Shown one piece after another: positions 50,091 through 62,289 of a DNA stretch of 64,000 nucleotides; within the stretch, counting starts at the first letter, position 1, and each line of letters opens with the position of its first letter. Under the pieces are notes generated by a model. It was not told the origin of the DNA, ran no database searches, and saw only the letters and a program-made list of their open reading frames with translations. Source of the stretch: Tanypteryx hageni (Eukaryota; Arthropoda; Insecta; Odonata; Petaluridae); contig CM054113.1 of NCBI GenBank assembly GCA_028673005.1, positions 206,699,504 to 206,763,503 of the forward strand. Direction: 5' to 3'. A program made the translations under genes and the position numbers.

Positions 50091-52575
50091 TCTTATCACC
50101 TTGTACCTTCCCGCCCAAACGCAATGCCAGCCTTCATCAATAAACCAAATCTCCACCTCTCAGAGATATAGAATCCGTTATATCTATGAATATTTCACCA
50201 CCTTAACGCATCTTTTGACATCTAGTCAAGCCGGTCAGAGTTAGCACCTGAAAAGCTGGTTGCCAACCCACCGATGGAAAGACGATGGTGCCAAATTCTG
50301 TTATGACCATCGGTTTTTCCAAACCTGCTGAGTCACCGTTCATTACGCGTGTAGAACTAGCGAAACAGGAGGGTTAAGAGCAGCCAAGTGCCAACTCTGG
50401 CCGGCTCAACTATAATCCTTTTTTCTTGTATCAGTGCAATTAAAAAAATAATCTTTCTTTTCTTCCCACTCTCCAATGATGTATTTTTTCCCTAGTCATT
50501 TAGCTCTAATTTATAGCATTGCTGTATTTTTTATTTAACTATTTAGTTCAATGCGCAAAGTCAAGTTTTTGGCCGTATAAAGAACACTGTTAAATTAGTA
50601 ATAGTGGGACACAGTGCCGTAGGGATGTCAAAAGCCAGAGTGACGCCGAGCTTCCATCCAAAAACTTCAACTTGTACCTGGTGGGCATGGAAGGAAAGAA
50701 GGAGATGTAAGAGGTGGTCGCCGTAGCCGCATGCACATAACGAATTCGAATCTCGTAATGAGACGAAGAGAATGTCAGTGATTCAAGATGCATCGCGACC
50801 CAGCGGCTTATCACTCAGTCCTCTCCGATTTGGTGTTCGATTTCTCCCACAAACTATTTCCAGCGCCTCCGACCTTCAGGTGCATACCAAAACCTCGCGA
50901 GGCAAACCTTGCACCTCCTCGTTTCTTACGTTTCCTTCTTCCGTCGGTGGACCAGTCCACATATGGTGTCGCCATCTCCAGCTTCGTTCCAATAACCTCC
51001 AGATTTCTGACCGCGACTAAAACTTCATTCCCTAAACTACTTTTTTGTAAGACACCGTACCACCATTCGTTGAAAAATGAGCTTCTAGTTGTGCGTAATA
51101 AAAAATGAAAGAAAAAATCTGATCCGAGCAAAAAAAACTTTGTGTAAACGCTGAGATGCAACGTTTCAAAACAAACAGCTTGTATTTAGCTTATCCTACT
51201 TCGCAAAATGGTAATAAACGCCAGAGTGTCTCTTCAATTGTAATTGAAAATGGATTAAAATAATTATCAATGACAAATCGTTATAAAAACGAATAATCCG
51301 TGAATTTAATAAAAATATTTAACGCTTTTTCTCCAAGTAGGCTCAAATGCAAACACAGAAATTCTAACCTAAACAAAAAATGATATATTTTAGCTTTGTT
51401 TTTCTCCCTCAATAACAACGGGTAATTCATCCTTATGCGTATTTCCAATTCATGGCCATTGTACGTAATCGCATACCATAGCGTAGAAAACAAAGAGCGA
51501 CGATTAACAAGGACGCGCAGAAATTCGCTCATTTTTTTTGGAAAAGATCCGAGGATCGCGAGGAAACCTACAGCAAAGTAACAACGCTAGGGAAAGAAGC
51601 AATTTCAAAAGTGGCAGACGTCGAAACCACCACGTTCCGACGCCTTCAAGTGTAAGGCCTTAAGTGCTCCGCCCACCACCACCTACGGCGCTGGAACAAT
51701 GAGAGGTGGAGACTTATAACGATCCAGTGTCACGGCGCTCTCATCTTTTTGGGCGGGAAAAAAGGGAGGAGTGGGCAGGACTGGCGCGGAAGGCATGCAT
51801 GGAAGAAAAAGAACGTCTGAGGAGAAGGGGCCGGAGGAGAGGAGGTAAAGAAATGTAGGCGTGTGGGAGACTGTTAATGGCGTCAAATGTACGAAGGAGG
51901 TGACGAAGAAGAGGGAGTGGGAGAATGCAGGCGACGTAGGACCATGAGTGCTCAGAGGGGAAAACAGCGTTAACGGATTGACGAGAGAGAAAGAGGGTCG
52001 CGAGAGAAATATGGTGAATTACGCCGAATGCAAATGGGAAAAGGGTGGAGAGACTAGGGGAATAAACGGGAGTGAAGTTATGGGATGGAATGAGATAAGT
52101 TCCTTTATTTGGGAGACGTTGAAGTTTATAAGACCTTGCTTGAATATAAACCAAAACCGTCGGAAGATTTTATGCAACGTTATAAAACCAAAGGTTTTTG
52201 TTCACCAAAAAATCACCAAATTTTCACTGAAGAAATAATTGAAACGGCGATACCAAGGTGTCGTTTCGAGTGATTCCCCTTGTCGGAATGGGACACATGA
52301 CGTGACGCACCGAAGTGCGTGGAACGCGAGGTGTTGAGGCGGATCGGTTTGAAATTACGCGTTGTACTGGATGGGACGGGGTGAAAGTGATAGGATGGCG
52401 CGCCTTACCAAATTGGATGAGAAAGATCGGTCCACTAAATTGGATAGGTCGCGCCGGAGAAAGATCGCATTTGATGGCGCGTAGGAGGCATCAAGTTCAT
52501 ATTTTATTCAGTACGAATCAAAGTAAGCACCACTAATGAAATTAAGTGGTGGGTGGTGATTGAAACGCGACATGG
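50091..52575. other. noncoding stretch with no recognised gene
   Basis: Open frames at 50788-51108 and 51741-52154 show no recognisable family. Small hairpin-forming CACCACTAATG...AAGTGGTGGGTGGTG lies at about 52528-52559. Confidence 0.4.
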
Positions 52576-52579
52576 AGTA

Positions 52580-52665
52580 CAGTGCCGCGGAGAGCGCTGC
52601 GAGCGACGGCACACTGGTGCGCCGCGAACATTTCCCAAGTGTGCCGCGAGACTTTGAAGAGAAAA
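52580..52665 (+). mobile_element. possible 5' end of the hAT element
   Basis: CAGTGCCGCGGAGAGCG opens a stretch with GGTGCGCCGCGAACATT and AAGTGTGCCGCGAGACTTTG, the type of GTGCCGCGAA repeats found at the ends of ZBED-like hAT elements. It lies about 600 bp before the transposase remnant. The matching 3' end was not found, so the boundary is tentative. Confidence 0.35.
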
Positions 52666-53194
52666 TTGAAAATCTGCGTGTCTTCCACCGATTATATACA
52701 CAGTTTTAACAAAGAAACTAACACACAGTATTAAGACTAGTTGAATCCAGTCCAAAAGTATCACTGATTTGGAAGGCGCGTAAACAGTAAGCCTAGCAAC
52801 ATGGTTGTCAGCATTGTCATAGTAACCGAATCCTTTACGCACGAGTCATAGACAACTGATTGGTTCTCGCTGCTCTCTACGTCTCTACGATGACGTAGCG
52901 CCTGCGGTGACCTTCCTGGCTGTCCGCGACCCCGCCACATTCCTTTATCAAATTAGTACTAGCCAAGCTTCGTGGCTGGCTTATACTACAATTTGTTGTC
53001 TGTGAATTATATTTCGTGAGTTTCTTCTGTATAAAATAATTTTTTATTAAGTGTTTTGTGCAATACCCTTGGTAGGAAACTGTGACATTTGTGGCTTCGT
53101 CCAATTATCGTTGCTAAAAATTATAAAAGTTGCGCTCCTAAAATGGGCAGACTTATTACAAAAACATAACGGCGGAAAATATGAAGAACATATT

Positions 53195-54690
53195 AAGGAA
53201 AAACCCAGTGCGAGTGGGACCAAGTCAAGTAGGATCTCTAAGGTTTCTTGCTAGTATATGGACAGTTATTTGAGTCTGGGCTTTCCTTGGTGTGGAGATA
53301 AAGATTGTCCCGTTCCAATGTGTGTTGTGTGCGGTAAGAAACTATCGAACGAAGCCATGGTTCCCAGCAAAGTGAAGCGACATTTCACTCAAAAAATGAA
53401 GCCCCACACTATAGCTGAGTCACTTATTATGCCTGTGTGCCGTGCGATAGGACAATGTTCGATGATGAAGCGGAACAAGAAATTGCCAAAATTCCGCTTT
53501 CTATTGATACAATTCGAAGGTTAGAAAAATGTTTCTAATAACCGATATTAGCGGCAAAGCACAACTATTATCATTTGTTCGCTTCATTAATGAAAATGAA
53601 ATAACTAGTCAATTTTTATGCAGCAGAAAACTCCCAGAACACACAAGAGGTCACGATATATTCGGTACTTTGACTTCCTACTTAGAACGTTTGGAAATTT
53701 CATGGAAGTCATGTGCAGAAATTGGTACCGACGGTGCTCCATCCATGTTGGGATCTGTCAAAGGCTTCATCTCACTTGTAAAACAACAGAATCCAACTAC
53801 AATAACTGCCTATTTTTTGCAGAGGGAAGCCCTTGTTGGAAAGAAATTAGGAGTTGACTTGAAGTCCGTATTAAACCAAGTTGTCGGAATGATCAATTTT
53901 GTGAAATCAAGACCCATAAAGACCAGCCTCTTCAAGTATGAATGTTTACTTTTACACACAGAAATAAGATGGCTGTCAAGGGGAAGAGTGTTGGCTCGTG
54001 TATATGGACTTAAAGAAGACATGTTACTATTTATTGAAACGGGGGAAAAGTGTAAAGCGAAGGCAAATCTCCGAAGCCAGTCAATAAGGAAAAACCCGGA
54101 AATAAAGCCGGAGAAATGTGATTTTTGTGAATATCTTTGCTGTGAACTTTGGTGCGCCAAAGTAGCATATTTGGCAGAAATATTTACGTACCTGAATAGT
54201 GAGAACACCAGCATGCAAGGGTGGAATGAAAACATCCTGAATTCTACGGATAAGGTACTGGCATTGCAGAGAAAAATAGTAGTCTGGAAAAAGAGAGCTA
54301 GAGAATGTAATCTTGAAATGTTTCCTCTGATTCCAGAAACTCATACGAAAGAAATTGTCGCTATCTTGGTGGAGCATTTAGAAACTCTACAGCACAATAT
54401 CGAGCGTTGCTTTCCATCCTTGACTACAGAGAAATATGACTGAGTAAGGAAACCATTCACACCAACTGACGTATGTTTTTTTACTCTCTCCGAAAAAAAA
54501 GTCTTTAAGAATTTTTAAACTGATCGCAATCTGAAAATCAAGTACGCCGAATTGTCTCCGGATACGTCCTGGATTTCTGTTAGAGAAGAATATTCAGAAA
54601 TTGCGAAAAAAGCATGGGACCTTGACCTTGAATTAAAACTTGAGCTTGATTGTCGCGTCAATTTTTCAAACTCGATGTGGCTGTAATGTA
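53195..54690 (+). pseudogene. broken hAT transposase, ZBED5-like
   Basis: Three frame pieces line up with ZBED5/SCAND3-type hAT transposases. A BED-like piece (SYLSLGF, MCVVCGKKLSNEAM, PSKVKRHF; 53258-53470) has the C-X2-C and first His. The catalytic-core piece (53535-54443) includes SGKAQLLSFVRF, IGTDGAPSMLGSVKGF and LLLHTEIRWLSRGRVLARV, then LVVH-type alpha-helical sequence. A final piece (LKIKYAELSPDTSWISVREE, 54530-54620) follows. Lesions are an in-frame stop at 53252-53254, a frameshift at about 53524 with apparent loss of the segment before the DxSTD region, and a stop in place of the usual Trp after KYD (54441-54443). HRE-type His is replaced by Gln (LQREALVGKK). The C-terminal dimerisation block is not recognisable. 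The copy cannot make active transposase. Confidence 0.85.
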
Positions 54691-54699
54691 GTACAGTGC

Positions 54700-55440
54700 T
54701 ACTAGGACTTCTTACTGTGGAGCGTTGATTAATTACCGATACATTTCCTTGCAAAGGTTGGGTAAGTTTAGTGTCAAATGGAAGCTGAAGTTGTTAAGAA
54801 CTTTTTTTTAATGGCTTTATTTTACTACCTTCATTTTATGCTTTGTGAAAGCCTTAGCAATTTTGAGGCGTTACTGCACTGCCTCTTCTTTCGAGCGATG
54901 AACAAGATAAATATATTGTTTTTTTTTCAGTGTATATTATAAAAGAATGTATTCTCTGAAGGAATGCTGAGTTTGAGCACAAGCTTTTTATTTAACCCAG
55001 TAATTATTTGTTTTACGCCTTAGTACTGCGAAATTAGCTGAGTATCCCCTATGACTTTTCCATAGTGTAGAAATTACAGCATTGCTTTTTTATCTTTCGA
55101 CCATCATTACCGTCGTATATAAAAGGAAATCAAACTTAAAAAAACAAAATCGATCGATCTTGTTGGTTATTTTGAGTGGAAGAGCAGCGCTTATTAATTG
55201 AAGTTAACTTTGCCAAACTGAGAATATCCAAGAAAAAGCTATATAGCAGTGGCGATGCGATGCTTAGGTACTTATGATATCAAAGCAATAATTAGTAATA
55301 CTGTTTGTTTTTATGGTAATTGTTATTTATTTATTACTTCGTCATTTAGGAAGGATGGGGCGTCATAAATTCACCACTCAGCTGTTGCTACAACGCTGTT
55401 ATTCATTTTGTTAAATTCTATCAATCAATTTTGTCATGCA
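54700..55440. other. noncoding stretch with no recognised gene
   Basis: AT-rich, no supported feature. Confidence 0.45.
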
Positions 55441-55449
55441 CGATGAACA

Positions 55450-55612
55450 AATAAAATGAAAACTTTGTATATTCCTCAGTTTTAATATTTCAGTTCGACC
55501 CTGGTTTTGACGTGATATATTATATTCAGGTGAAGAAGATGATGTATCACATCGAAACCCTGGTTGAATTGAAATATTAAAACTGTGGAAAATACAAAGT
55601 TTCCATTTTATT
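55450..55612. mobile_element. palindromic Penelope-like terminal remnant
   Basis: Arms 55450-55518 and 55544-55612 pair at roughly 80 percent. Between them, reading plus, is GTGAAGAAGATGATG, then TATCACATCGAAACCC. This has the same order as the 39-kb palindrome: CTGAAGA(A), a stem (GATG/CATC here, GGA/TCC there), and CGAAA. It is older than the 39-kb copy, as shown by mismatches between arms. Confidence 0.6.
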
Positions 55613-57890
55613 TTTTCATCATGGAACAGTTCCACAAGGTTAAGCCCAACATCGTGAATTTTATTCGCCATGCACAGCAACCGATAGAATTCGGCATTAC
55701 TCGGCAATGCGGAGTAATGAGAGAGAAAAATCTGAGTGGAAGGGACCGTAGGAAAAAACTCGGAGACTTAATTGAGATCAGAAATCCAACAAACCCGTTC
55801 CTCGTCCAAGCGGACTCTCTCCTCGAATTGTGGGGCAACTTCATCGCAAAATGACATAGTTAAGACTTCCACGGCTGTAACGAGGATGAAAAGGAGTTGA
55901 TAGTCTGAGGATGGAATCGCCTCTGTTTAGGTTCGCGGGAAGGTAACGACGCTGGACCACGCTTTCGAGTGACCCTGACTCCTCCGCGTCGGGAGGGGCA
56001 ATGACACATTTCTCCGTCCAATTAAAAAGTTTTAATTGCGAAACGCGCCGTCGTTATAATCCGACGCTGGTTCCGCACGTGGATGCTAAACCTCGACAAA
56101 GTTTGAAGCAGTAATGGCAGGTTAATTCGTTAAGGTTAAGAGGGTTGAAAGAGCATCAAGTGAAATTTTTAATATTCCTCTACCTTACTCAACGTTAAAT
56201 TTACACAATACAATGAGAGAGAGAGTGATGGCCATGAAATCGCTACTACATAGTAACAAGCTATACACCAAGGTCTCCATGAGGATACCGTAGCCGCACC
56301 TCATTAAAGGAGCGGTTTCTAATTTGCTGTAGAGGTACGCGGGATCCCTTAAAAAAGGTTGATGCGCAAAGCAAAGAGAAGCGTCACGCCCAAAACTTCT
56401 CGAGTCAGGGATTTAAGATTAAAATTCAACGCAGGCCCTTCAGAAGTTCTCCGGACTGGAAATGGACGTTTAAGAAACGAGAAAGGAGTAAACTCCCTCA
56501 TGCGCGAGAATTTTCATTTTCGAAATGAGAATCACCTGACACTTGTTATCAGCAACAGAGGAATGAAAGCTACTAGGTGCGCCCCCGTATAATCCAAGAG
56601 GATTATAACATGCGGCCTCTCCGGGAGGTGGATTATAATTTACTTTGAACAAATTGCGCCGCGGGAAAAGTAAAAAAAATATATAACAGAACGTAATAAG
56701 TTCTTTCGAGATGAACAATGATAAAACCCATTTTTAAGAGATAGAAAAACCCGAAAATTTTGATTCGACCTATTTTCATGTAAAACGCGCCCATAATTAC
56801 CCACGGTTACCCAAGCGATATTGTTTTTTCATGCTAGTTGTAGAAGAAAAATTCCTGCGGCAATCCAGCTATTTATACCCTTGTAAGTGGCGTAAATTAG
56901 CGTTATAACGTGTATGCTATTGTTTAAATTTCATAATTTTTGTAAATACTTATAAGATATTTTGTAATATCTGTGAACCATATAATATTTGTAAATTTTG
57001 TCATAATTTCTGTTACCACCTGGCCATTTGCCTATCTGTAACAATGGATGTTATTATTATTTGTGTTAAAAGCTTAAAAATGAAATATTTATAGAATTTG
57101 ATCTGGGAAATTGCGGGAAAAATAGACGTATTAAAATACGCAGAAACTGAACTAATTAATCCCTCGGTTTATGTCCATTGATACCCGTGTGGTATATTTT
57201 AGGTGGAATTTAAAACGTAATTCTTTTCCTTGGGCATTTTTTCTATCCTCTTCGAGGAGACATTCTAATCGATTGAATTCAACACTAATTTTTCCTATTT
57301 AACAGAAAATTAAATTGGTTTTAGGAGGAGCCTAGGCAAAATGGAGCATATCCTGCGAGTTGGATGGACTTGGTTAAAAAGCGAATTTTAAAACACCTGC
57401 AAAGAACAAAATCCATGATTTGAAACGAACGCATATGAGTTTTATCGAAACTATTCCGATATGAATACAACCAATTCACGCAGGAATCGACCGATAACAT
57501 TTTTCAATGTCAAGGATCCGTCGGCGTTGGGTGAAAGTTCATTTGCGCGAACCTCGCCCATCGATAAACAATCATTAATAATCATAGACCAAAGAAAGCT
57601 TTCCCCTCTCCCGAGTGGCCTAATACCTAAAGCGGAATCCTTCCCGCCTTCGACGTTGTTTCCCTCGGTATATTTCCGAGAAAATGCTTATCAACGTCTC
57701 CGGAGCCTACTCCATTTAACAGACGGCGGTGTGGGCAATAATGGAGCTAGAAAGAACGGAGGAAATTATGGGTATTCCAGAGGGTGGAAATGGGAGAAAT
57801 GGCGAAAGGGAGAAGATGGTCAGAAAGGGAGAGGACCAAGAAAAGGTGAAGATACTCGTAGAAGTATAGAGTGAGCAAACGCCGACGTGA
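55613..57890. other. noncoding stretch with no recognised gene
   Basis: The frame at 57461-57874 is of ordinary composition but resembles no family I know and has no visible splice context. I do not call it a gene. Confidence 0.4.
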
Positions 57891-57894
57891 AAAT

Positions 57895-58038
57895 AGGAAG
57901 AGAGAGAGGAAGCGAGAGAGAGCGAGAGAAAAAGAGAGGAAGCGAGATAAAGCGAGACAAAAGAGAGGAAGAGAGAGAGAGAGAGAGCGGAGGTCGAGAT
58001 TAAAACTCCCAAAATGGAATTAGTAAGAAGCGGTGAAG

Positions 58039-58075
<37 letters not shown>

Positions 58076-58078
58076 TCG
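57895..58078. repeat. GA-rich microsatellite cluster
   Basis: AGAGAGAGGAAGCGAGAGA-type repeats at 57898-57990 and a (GA)n run at 58040-58072. Confidence 0.9.
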
Positions 58079-58225
58079 AAGGAGGTGAATGAATGATTAA
58101 TTAGGAGTGTTTGGAAAGGTGGCCGATGGAAAGGATGGGAGGAGAGAGGGGAAAGGAAAGGCCAGACGTTCACTTTTATGCAGCGTACCGCTTGTAAATT
58201 TCCGCACGTGCAAATAAATGAGCTC

Positions 58226-58450
58226 AAGAGAGAGAGGTGAGGGGGAGAGAGGGAGGGGGGGAGGTAGGAGAGGGGGAGAGGGAGGAGAGGGGGAGAGGGA
58301 GGAGAGGGGGAGGAGAGAGAGGAGAGGGGGAGAGGGAGGAGAAGGGGAGAGAGAGGAGAGGGAGAGAGAGGGAAAGGGGGGAGAGAGGATAAGAGGGAAG
58401 AGAGAGGAGAAGGGGGAAGATAGAGGAGAAGGGGAGAGAAGAGGTTGGGT
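58226..58450. repeat. GA-rich polypurine tract
   Basis: GGGGGAGAGGGAGGAGA-type purine DNA over about 225 bp. The frames across it are artefacts of composition. Confidence 0.92.
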
Positions 58451-61093
58451 GCGGGAAAAGGTAGAGATCGCTGCAGAAGGAAAGGAAACCCGATACAAAG
58501 ACCAGATTTTTGTTAGTGAGGTGAGGTGATTTAGCGAAGTAAATTCTCGTTATTACGAACCTCTGATGTATGCTTTTACCAATTCGCTGTAATGAAATGT
58601 ATTTCAAAGAATGTGACTCAAGTGCATCACAAAAAAAACATTATTTATTGAACCCTAACTCGATAGTAACAAATTCAACTTTAATGAGGTGAGTTTCAGC
58701 CTTGTGGGCAATCGGTCGGAACGGGAATATTTTCTTTTTGGTGAAAAATTTCCCATAGCAATATTCGTCATGGAGGCATTCTACTAGTTCACTATATCGG
58801 GCTAAAATAAGAGAAAATGAAAAAAAAAACCTTTCAATGTGAGAAAAATTGAGAAAGTAACCAGATAATACAAGGCAGAAAGAGAAATGTTTTGGAATTG
58901 AGCGAAATGATGGAACATATTCGCTGAGAGTGAGAGCGCGCATGTTACTAGCAGTGAAATCGTGGAGAACAGCGGGAAACACTGAAGATTTCGTAAATTC
59001 TCAAATTGAAAGATAAATCCGCGAGCAGAGGTATGAGTGTGGATGGAGGCAGAGAGGATTATACAAAGGGTTAGAGTTAATTCCGAGGCAAAGGCGAATA
59101 CCAAAATATTGAAGAAAGCGGAACTTCGAGAGATTAGGAAGGGTGGCGGCGGTTTGATAAATATTGCATGAAGTGGATTGCTGGATCTAAAGGATGAATT
59201 TTCTGAAACCTTTTTGGAGGAGTGAGATAATATATTTAAAGACGAAGAAAGCTTTGCTAACGCAATACAATTTCATAAAATCGTCGCTGGCAATGAAAGG
59301 GAAATATCTCGTCCTTTAAAGAAGACAACGTGAGGATGCGTACAAATAGAAGATAAAACAAAGCCTATGGAGAAATATACCGCGTTGTTTAGCTAGAGAA
59401 GCGCTTTGTGGGTTAATATTTATGACACATTCCATTTTGTCCAAAGAGATACTACAAAACCATCCTGTGGCTGCGATATTTACTTAAGTCGAATCCAAAC
59501 TAATAATAACCTGAAGTGTGATTGAACATGATATCCTGTTTTACTTTTTTCAAATCAAGGAAATAATAATTAAGTCAACAGCGCTTCTCTAAGTTATGTT
59601 TTTCCTTCAAATGCTTTCAAAAACAGATCACAGAGAACATAAAAACATATCCTTTTCGCTTTGACGATAGGAAATTTTGCCTAATTAAGTGGAAATCCTA
59701 GAGCGCGGCACGTCGAGGGAATATCTGAACGCTGTTTACGTTTCATCCTCAGTTACCGCTTTGCCATTCAGAAATTGCTATGGATGGGTAAAGGGCTCGT
59801 GGCGATGTTTAACTCCCTCAGGGATGCGATTCGAGCGTATACGTGCAGGCGAAGTTTTATTTTTATCAACATCTCGGGAGCGCTTCCTCTTGTTATATTT
59901 TTTTGTTAGTTTTCTGACGAAACATAACAAGCGCCCCTTTCCCTAGCGGCTGTTCCGTGCATTTTGTCAAGAGCGAGATGTCGCCGTGGGCGGATTTCTT
60001 CCTCATCTTTCGAGTTAAAAGGTAAGGAGAGGGGGGAAGTGTACGAGTGAATAATCTTCTCCTCTTTCGGCGCCCTCTGGGCGTGCGGAGCTGATGATGT
60101 GACACTCGAATATTTCTCTCCGGCTGATGTGACATTAGATGCTTGACTGGTTGCATATGTCGTCCAATTTCGACACGACAAAGGAATGTAGGTATGTATG
60201 TGCAGTCACTTCCAAAAGTATTCCAACGATTTGAGCGGAGACTCTTTCGCGGCAGACTGAATTTTAGATTCATATATACGTGAATGTTATGTCAGTCGGT
60301 GATTATGTAGTACCTGTTCCTGTCGTGACGCCACCTTAGCCTTTAAGGTTTATTTTGCATAAAACACGACGTATTCTTGCATATCGACCGTAGTTAACAA
60401 AGATTATTCCGCGTTTTGGGCGATCGCTCGAACATACTATTATAATTCGCCAATGTTATTTAACAGTCATTCTTGCATCGTGATGATAGCGTAAAGAGGC
60501 ACATGGATTGTTTTTTGTCCAAGTGAGGGGTTGTTGTGACTGGGCTGAAGCAAACTCACAGAGTAATTTGTTATAATAGTATAAGTACGAGTGGATTTAC
60601 GAATTTCGAATTGACGATTTCATCGGTTTTATCAAATTCCCCGGTTCGATAGTATTTGTTACATAACGGAAATAGCGAAAGTGACAACTCTCACAAACAG
60701 TCGACATATATGCGTTTAAAAAAGTATAAAAAAACACTTTTGCAGAGTTTATTCTTCCATTACTTGCTAACATTTTCCGTATATTCCACGTTAAACACCG
60801 ACGTAAGAAGTCGGTTTGGCTAACGGAATGCACGAGATTGTAATGCGGTATATATTTTTTATAATTCATTGAGTTAAATTGTTGTTGCAGCCATCGTCAT
60901 TTCGTTTCACTTTGCTATTAAGTGAACCTCATTTTCACAGACGAGTCGCAGGTAACTGCAAGATAAATCAATCTCCGAACTATATGTGACTGCTCGGTTA
61001 AACATGCAGATTTCTGACTGACTTCGCAAAAGTTTTTGCGGGTACCACTAGATAGATTAATTTTATCGTGCGAACACTTAAAAATCCCTTTTT
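58451..61093. other. noncoding stretch with no recognised gene
   Basis: AT-rich with short unsupported frames. I see no recognisable gene or element. Confidence 0.4.
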
Positions 61094-61385
61094 TACTTTC
61101 TCCATATACGTAGTATAGGGGAAAGTATTGTACTTATGAAAAAAATCGACTTCGAGATTTCAACGGAAATACACGTTTTGAGGTCCCCTGAACACGTTTT
61201 GACCATTTTCTCGACGATGTCTGTGTGTGTGTATATATATGTGATAGCTTTTTGTGAATGCTCAAACTCAAAAAATATTCACCAGGTCAATGCAAAATTT
61301 TATAGTTGACATTTTTATAAAAGTCAGAAGAATCGATTAGTTTTTGGTAAAAATCAGTCAACCGGAAGTGGGTGTTTTACTCTTG
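61094..61385 (+). mobile_element. interspersed repeat, left copy of an inverted pair
   Basis: A hairpin TACTTTCTCC...GGGGAAAGTA (61094-61127) is followed by TCGACTTCGAGATTTCAACGG-type sequence (cut here to AATCGACTTCGAGATTTC) and ATACACGTTTTGAGGTCC. An inverted diverged copy lies at 63487-63729. Homology continues to the shared GATTAGTTTTTGGTAAAA (61334 and its inverse at 63497). A GTGTGTATATATATGTG microsatellite lies inside. The family was not identified. Confidence 0.7.
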
Positions 61386-61778
61386 TCACTTATCTGTTAT
61401 TTTGAAATATTTGCTTTAATATTTGATAAATGTAAATATGTATTGGAAAAAACATTGTAGGAAATTTAATTTTCTTCGACCTTTGTTTAAAACATTTTTC
61501 CATATAATGCAGTGCTTAAGAGATATCTTATATTCTTAGCTGCCACCATCACGCCACCTATCGACGACTATTATTAACAATTGACGCATAGTTACATCTT
61601 AGTAACGCTCCCTTTTATTTTCTTAATTATTGGAGCATCGTGGGTATATCAAAAGGGTACAGTTTGGGTTTATTTCAGTTATTTGTTGTCTGAATTTTTT
61701 GAGTTCCTTAAAATATTTTTATCATTTTCCTTTTTAATGTATTTGGAATTTTATAAATATTACAGGTAAGGAGAAAGT

Positions 61779-62106
61779 CATGTGGTGGCCAAATCAAATT
61801 TTTTTAATAGTAGTTTTAATGTTAGATGATGATAAGGGTGGAGTGAGGTGGAAAAATGCACACATCGTGCGTGCATATCTGCGAGGCAGAGGCGTTCTTA
61901 ACTAGTTATGTAATCATGCCAAAAAAGAAAATATTAATCGCCTAGTATATTGTCTATGTAGTGAAATTCCAGTAGTGATGCATATGAAATGTCGAAATTT
62001 TGATTCACCTATTAATTTCCTAATCAATTGTAATTAGTAATACAATCGAATATTACTTTTAGAAAATCTTACTCGAATAATTGTAATATAATCTGTATTT
62101 TCACGT
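61779..62106 (+). repeat. direct repeat, copy 1, with unexpanded GGT seed
   Basis: This contains CATGTGGTGGCC...AATAGTAGTTTTAATGTTAG (61779-61825), a short seed GATGATGATAAGGGTGG (about 61826-61851), then GTTATGTAATCATGCC to TATTTTCACGTA (61905-62106). The same blocks, in the same order, recur at 62221-64000. Confidence 0.85.
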
Positions 62107-62148
62107 ATTAAGTTCGTCGTAAATTACCCATTTCTTTTCACTTATAAA

Positions 62149-62220
62149 TAGGGTGACCAGATTCCAAGGAATTAAAACCGGGACAAAACGGGTACTGGGA
62201 AAGAAAAAACGGGAAATATA
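62149..62220 (+). mobile_element. left-end fragment of the TAGGGTGACCAG family
   Basis: TAGGGTGACCAGATTCC begins here, matching the left end of the element at 24522. AACCGGGACAAAACGGG then resembles the inverse of its TCCCGG repeats. It is cut off at the start of the second direct-repeat copy. Confidence 0.5.
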
Positions 62221-62289
62221 TCATGTGGTGGCCACAAAACGTTTTTAATAGTAGCATTAATATTAGATGATGATGAGCGTGGCAGTGGT

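Noticed and set aside
53195..54690. Domesticated host ZBED-type gene
   Set aside because: An in-frame stop, frameshift and missing segments break the frame, and no intron structure explains them.
57461..57874. 137-codon frame as a host gene
   Set aside because: Composition is ordinary, but I recognise no family, its end runs into GA-rich DNA, and no splice context is visible.
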